This document shows positions 7,521 through 7,872 of a stretch of 7,872 nt of DNA, in pieces. Position numbers and translations under genes: made by a program. The notes under the pieces were generated by a model, which saw only the letters and a program-made list of their open reading frames with translations, was not told the DNA's origin and ran no database searches. Positions within the stretch are counted from its first letter, which is position 1; each line of letters begins with the position of its first letter. Location: contig DHLY01000058.1 of NCBI GenBank assembly GCA_002405525.1, positions 83,493 to 91,364 on the forward strand. The letters run 5' to 3'. Origin of the DNA: Proteobacteria bacterium UBA4656. Lineage in GTDB: Bacteria; Pseudomonadota; Gammaproteobacteria; Xanthomonadales; Ahniellaceae.

Positions 7521-7539
7521 GACAGGGTACCTGACACCC
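7521..7539. repeat. Short imperfect inverted repeat containing GGGTACCTGACACCC
   Basis: GACAGG and CCTGAC flank GTA as arms matching at 5 of 6 positions, and GGTACC at the centre is itself palindromic. It lies 71-89 bp upstream of the metalloprotease ATG and about 70 bp upstream of nei. It could be a dyad operator, or a relic of the short repeats that accompany REP-associated transposases, which in my recollection often carry GGTxCCTGACACC-like ends. Neither function is shown by this single copy. Confidence 0.35.
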
Positions 7540-7607
7540 GGCGGCGCGGGTGCGACGGGCGGCACGGATTCACGCGCGGTGGACTTGCGATCCCTGAGTC
7601 TGTGGGG

Positions 7608-7872
7608 ATGCCCGAAGGCCCCGAGATCCGCCGCGCCGCCGACCGCCTTGCGCGGGCGGTCGAAGGCGATATCGCCCGCGAGGTGAGCTTCGGCCTGCCG
7701 CCGCTGCGCCGTTTCGGCGCCAGGCTTTCCGGGCGACGCATTCTGCGTATCCGCCCGCGCGGCAAGGCCCTGCTGACCGCCTTCGAGGGCAGTTTGACGA
7801 TCTACAGCCACAATCAGCTCTATGGCCGGTGGGTGGTGGGGGGGGGGGGGGGGCGCCCGCGCCCCCCCCCCC
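7608..7872 (+). CDS. nei: Endonuclease VIII, N-terminal part (3' end missing)
   Basis: A bifunctional DNA glycosylase/AP lyase of the Fpg/Nei family that removes oxidised pyrimidines in base excision repair. About 77 residues are readable. It begins MPEGPEIRRAAD, as E. coli Nei does. P2 becomes the catalytic N-terminal proline after Met removal, E3 is the conserved glutamate, and K53 in RGKALLT is the DNA-binding beta-turn lysine. The segment YSHNQLYGRW (66-75) closely matches E. coli Nei, which favours nei over mutM. The start is fixed because Pro must be residue 2. E. coli Nei is about 263 aa, so the H2TH and zinc-finger domains lie beyond the window. From 7838 the frame stays open but encodes only Gly, then Arg/Pro from a G-run and C-run; those codons are probably not real. 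The gene is divergent from the metalloprotease gene, with no evident functional link. Confidence 0.93.
   Translation, partial: MPEGPEIRRAADRLARAVEGDIAREVSFGLPPLRRFGARLSGRRILRIRPRGKALLTAFEGSLTIYSHNQLYGRWVVGGGGGRPRPPP
7838..7872. repeat. Terminal poly-G/poly-C tract, probable contig-end artefact
   Basis: A run of 16 G (7838-7853), the 8-base spacer CGCCCGCG, then 11 C (7862-7872) ends the window. G-run and C-run are complementary, forming a snap-back palindrome. It interrupts a conserved part of nei (after residue 77), where family members have ordinary varied sequence. Poly-G from low-signal reads in two-colour sequencing, assembled with its reverse complement, would give this pattern. A true biological tract is less likely. 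Confidence 0.8.

Larger units (their letters stand above)
7451..7607. other. Divergent intergenic region between the metalloprotease gene and nei
   Basis: These 157 bp must hold the promoters of both divergent genes. I cannot identify convincing -35/-10 pairs on either strand; a weak TTGCGC-like hexamer is present on the minus strand near 7510 without a good -10. The notable element is an imperfect inverted repeat around GGTACC (7521-7539), listed separately. The nei start has no clear Shine-Dalgarno beyond GGGG abutting the ATG. Confidence 0.6.

Noticed and set aside
7665..7676. Perfect 12-bp palindrome GGCGATATCGCC
   Set aside because: It lies inside the nei coding sequence (around residues 20-23), is a single copy and is explained by ordinary codons; chance is sufficient.
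7451..7765. N-terminal extension of the metalloprotease by 105 codons
   Set aside because: It would bury the signal peptide inside the protein and overlap nei on the opposite strand. The 7450 ATG has a Shine-Dalgarno at 7-nt spacing.

Overview
The window is very GC-rich DNA (roughly 70% or more G+C) and almost entirely coding. It looks like the chromosome of a Gram-negative gammaproteobacterium. A Xanthomonadales/Lysobacterales-type organism (Rhodanobacteraceae or Lysobacteraceae) is my best guess. The reasons are the base composition, the alpha-2-macroglobulin/pbpC gene pair, and a secreted multidomain protease ending in an '-RNGFE-' tail, which I recall as common in that order. The taxonomic placement is inference. 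The last ~35 bases are a G-run/C-run that looks like a contig-end sequencing artefact.

Left part (1-4199, plus strand): a tight three-gene operon. It starts with the 3' end of a bacterial alpha-2-macroglobulin gene (yfhM type). pbpC (penicillin-binding protein 1C, bifunctional transglycosylase/transpeptidase) follows after 3 bp. pbpC overlaps the next gene by 4 bp (ATGA). That gene encodes an alpha/beta hydrolase whose sequence resembles vertebrate MEST/PEG1. The yfhM-pbpC pairing is known and is thought to trap attacking proteases with the macroglobulin while PBP1C repairs peptidoglycan. The coupled hydrolase is the less expected member.

Middle (4200-4342): a short convergent intergenic gap with one GC hairpin and no U-tract.

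Right part (4343-7450, minus strand): one large secreted metalloprotease of 1035 aa. It has a signal peptide, a pro-region with two cysteines and a histidine cluster, and a metzincin-type zinc site (HELGHNLGLGH). After that come PKD, carboxypeptidase-regulatory-like, Calx-beta and pre-peptidase C-terminal (PPC)-like domains, and the short C-terminal tail. Its expected Met-turn methionine appears to be leucine.

Far right (7451-7872): a 157-bp divergent intergenic region, then the 5' end of nei (endonuclease VIII). About 77 codons of nei are readable before the homopolymer tract. I see no RNA genes, insertion sequences, CRISPR arrays or phage genes. The window is mostly recognisable families; the interest lies in their combinations and in a few residue-level departures.
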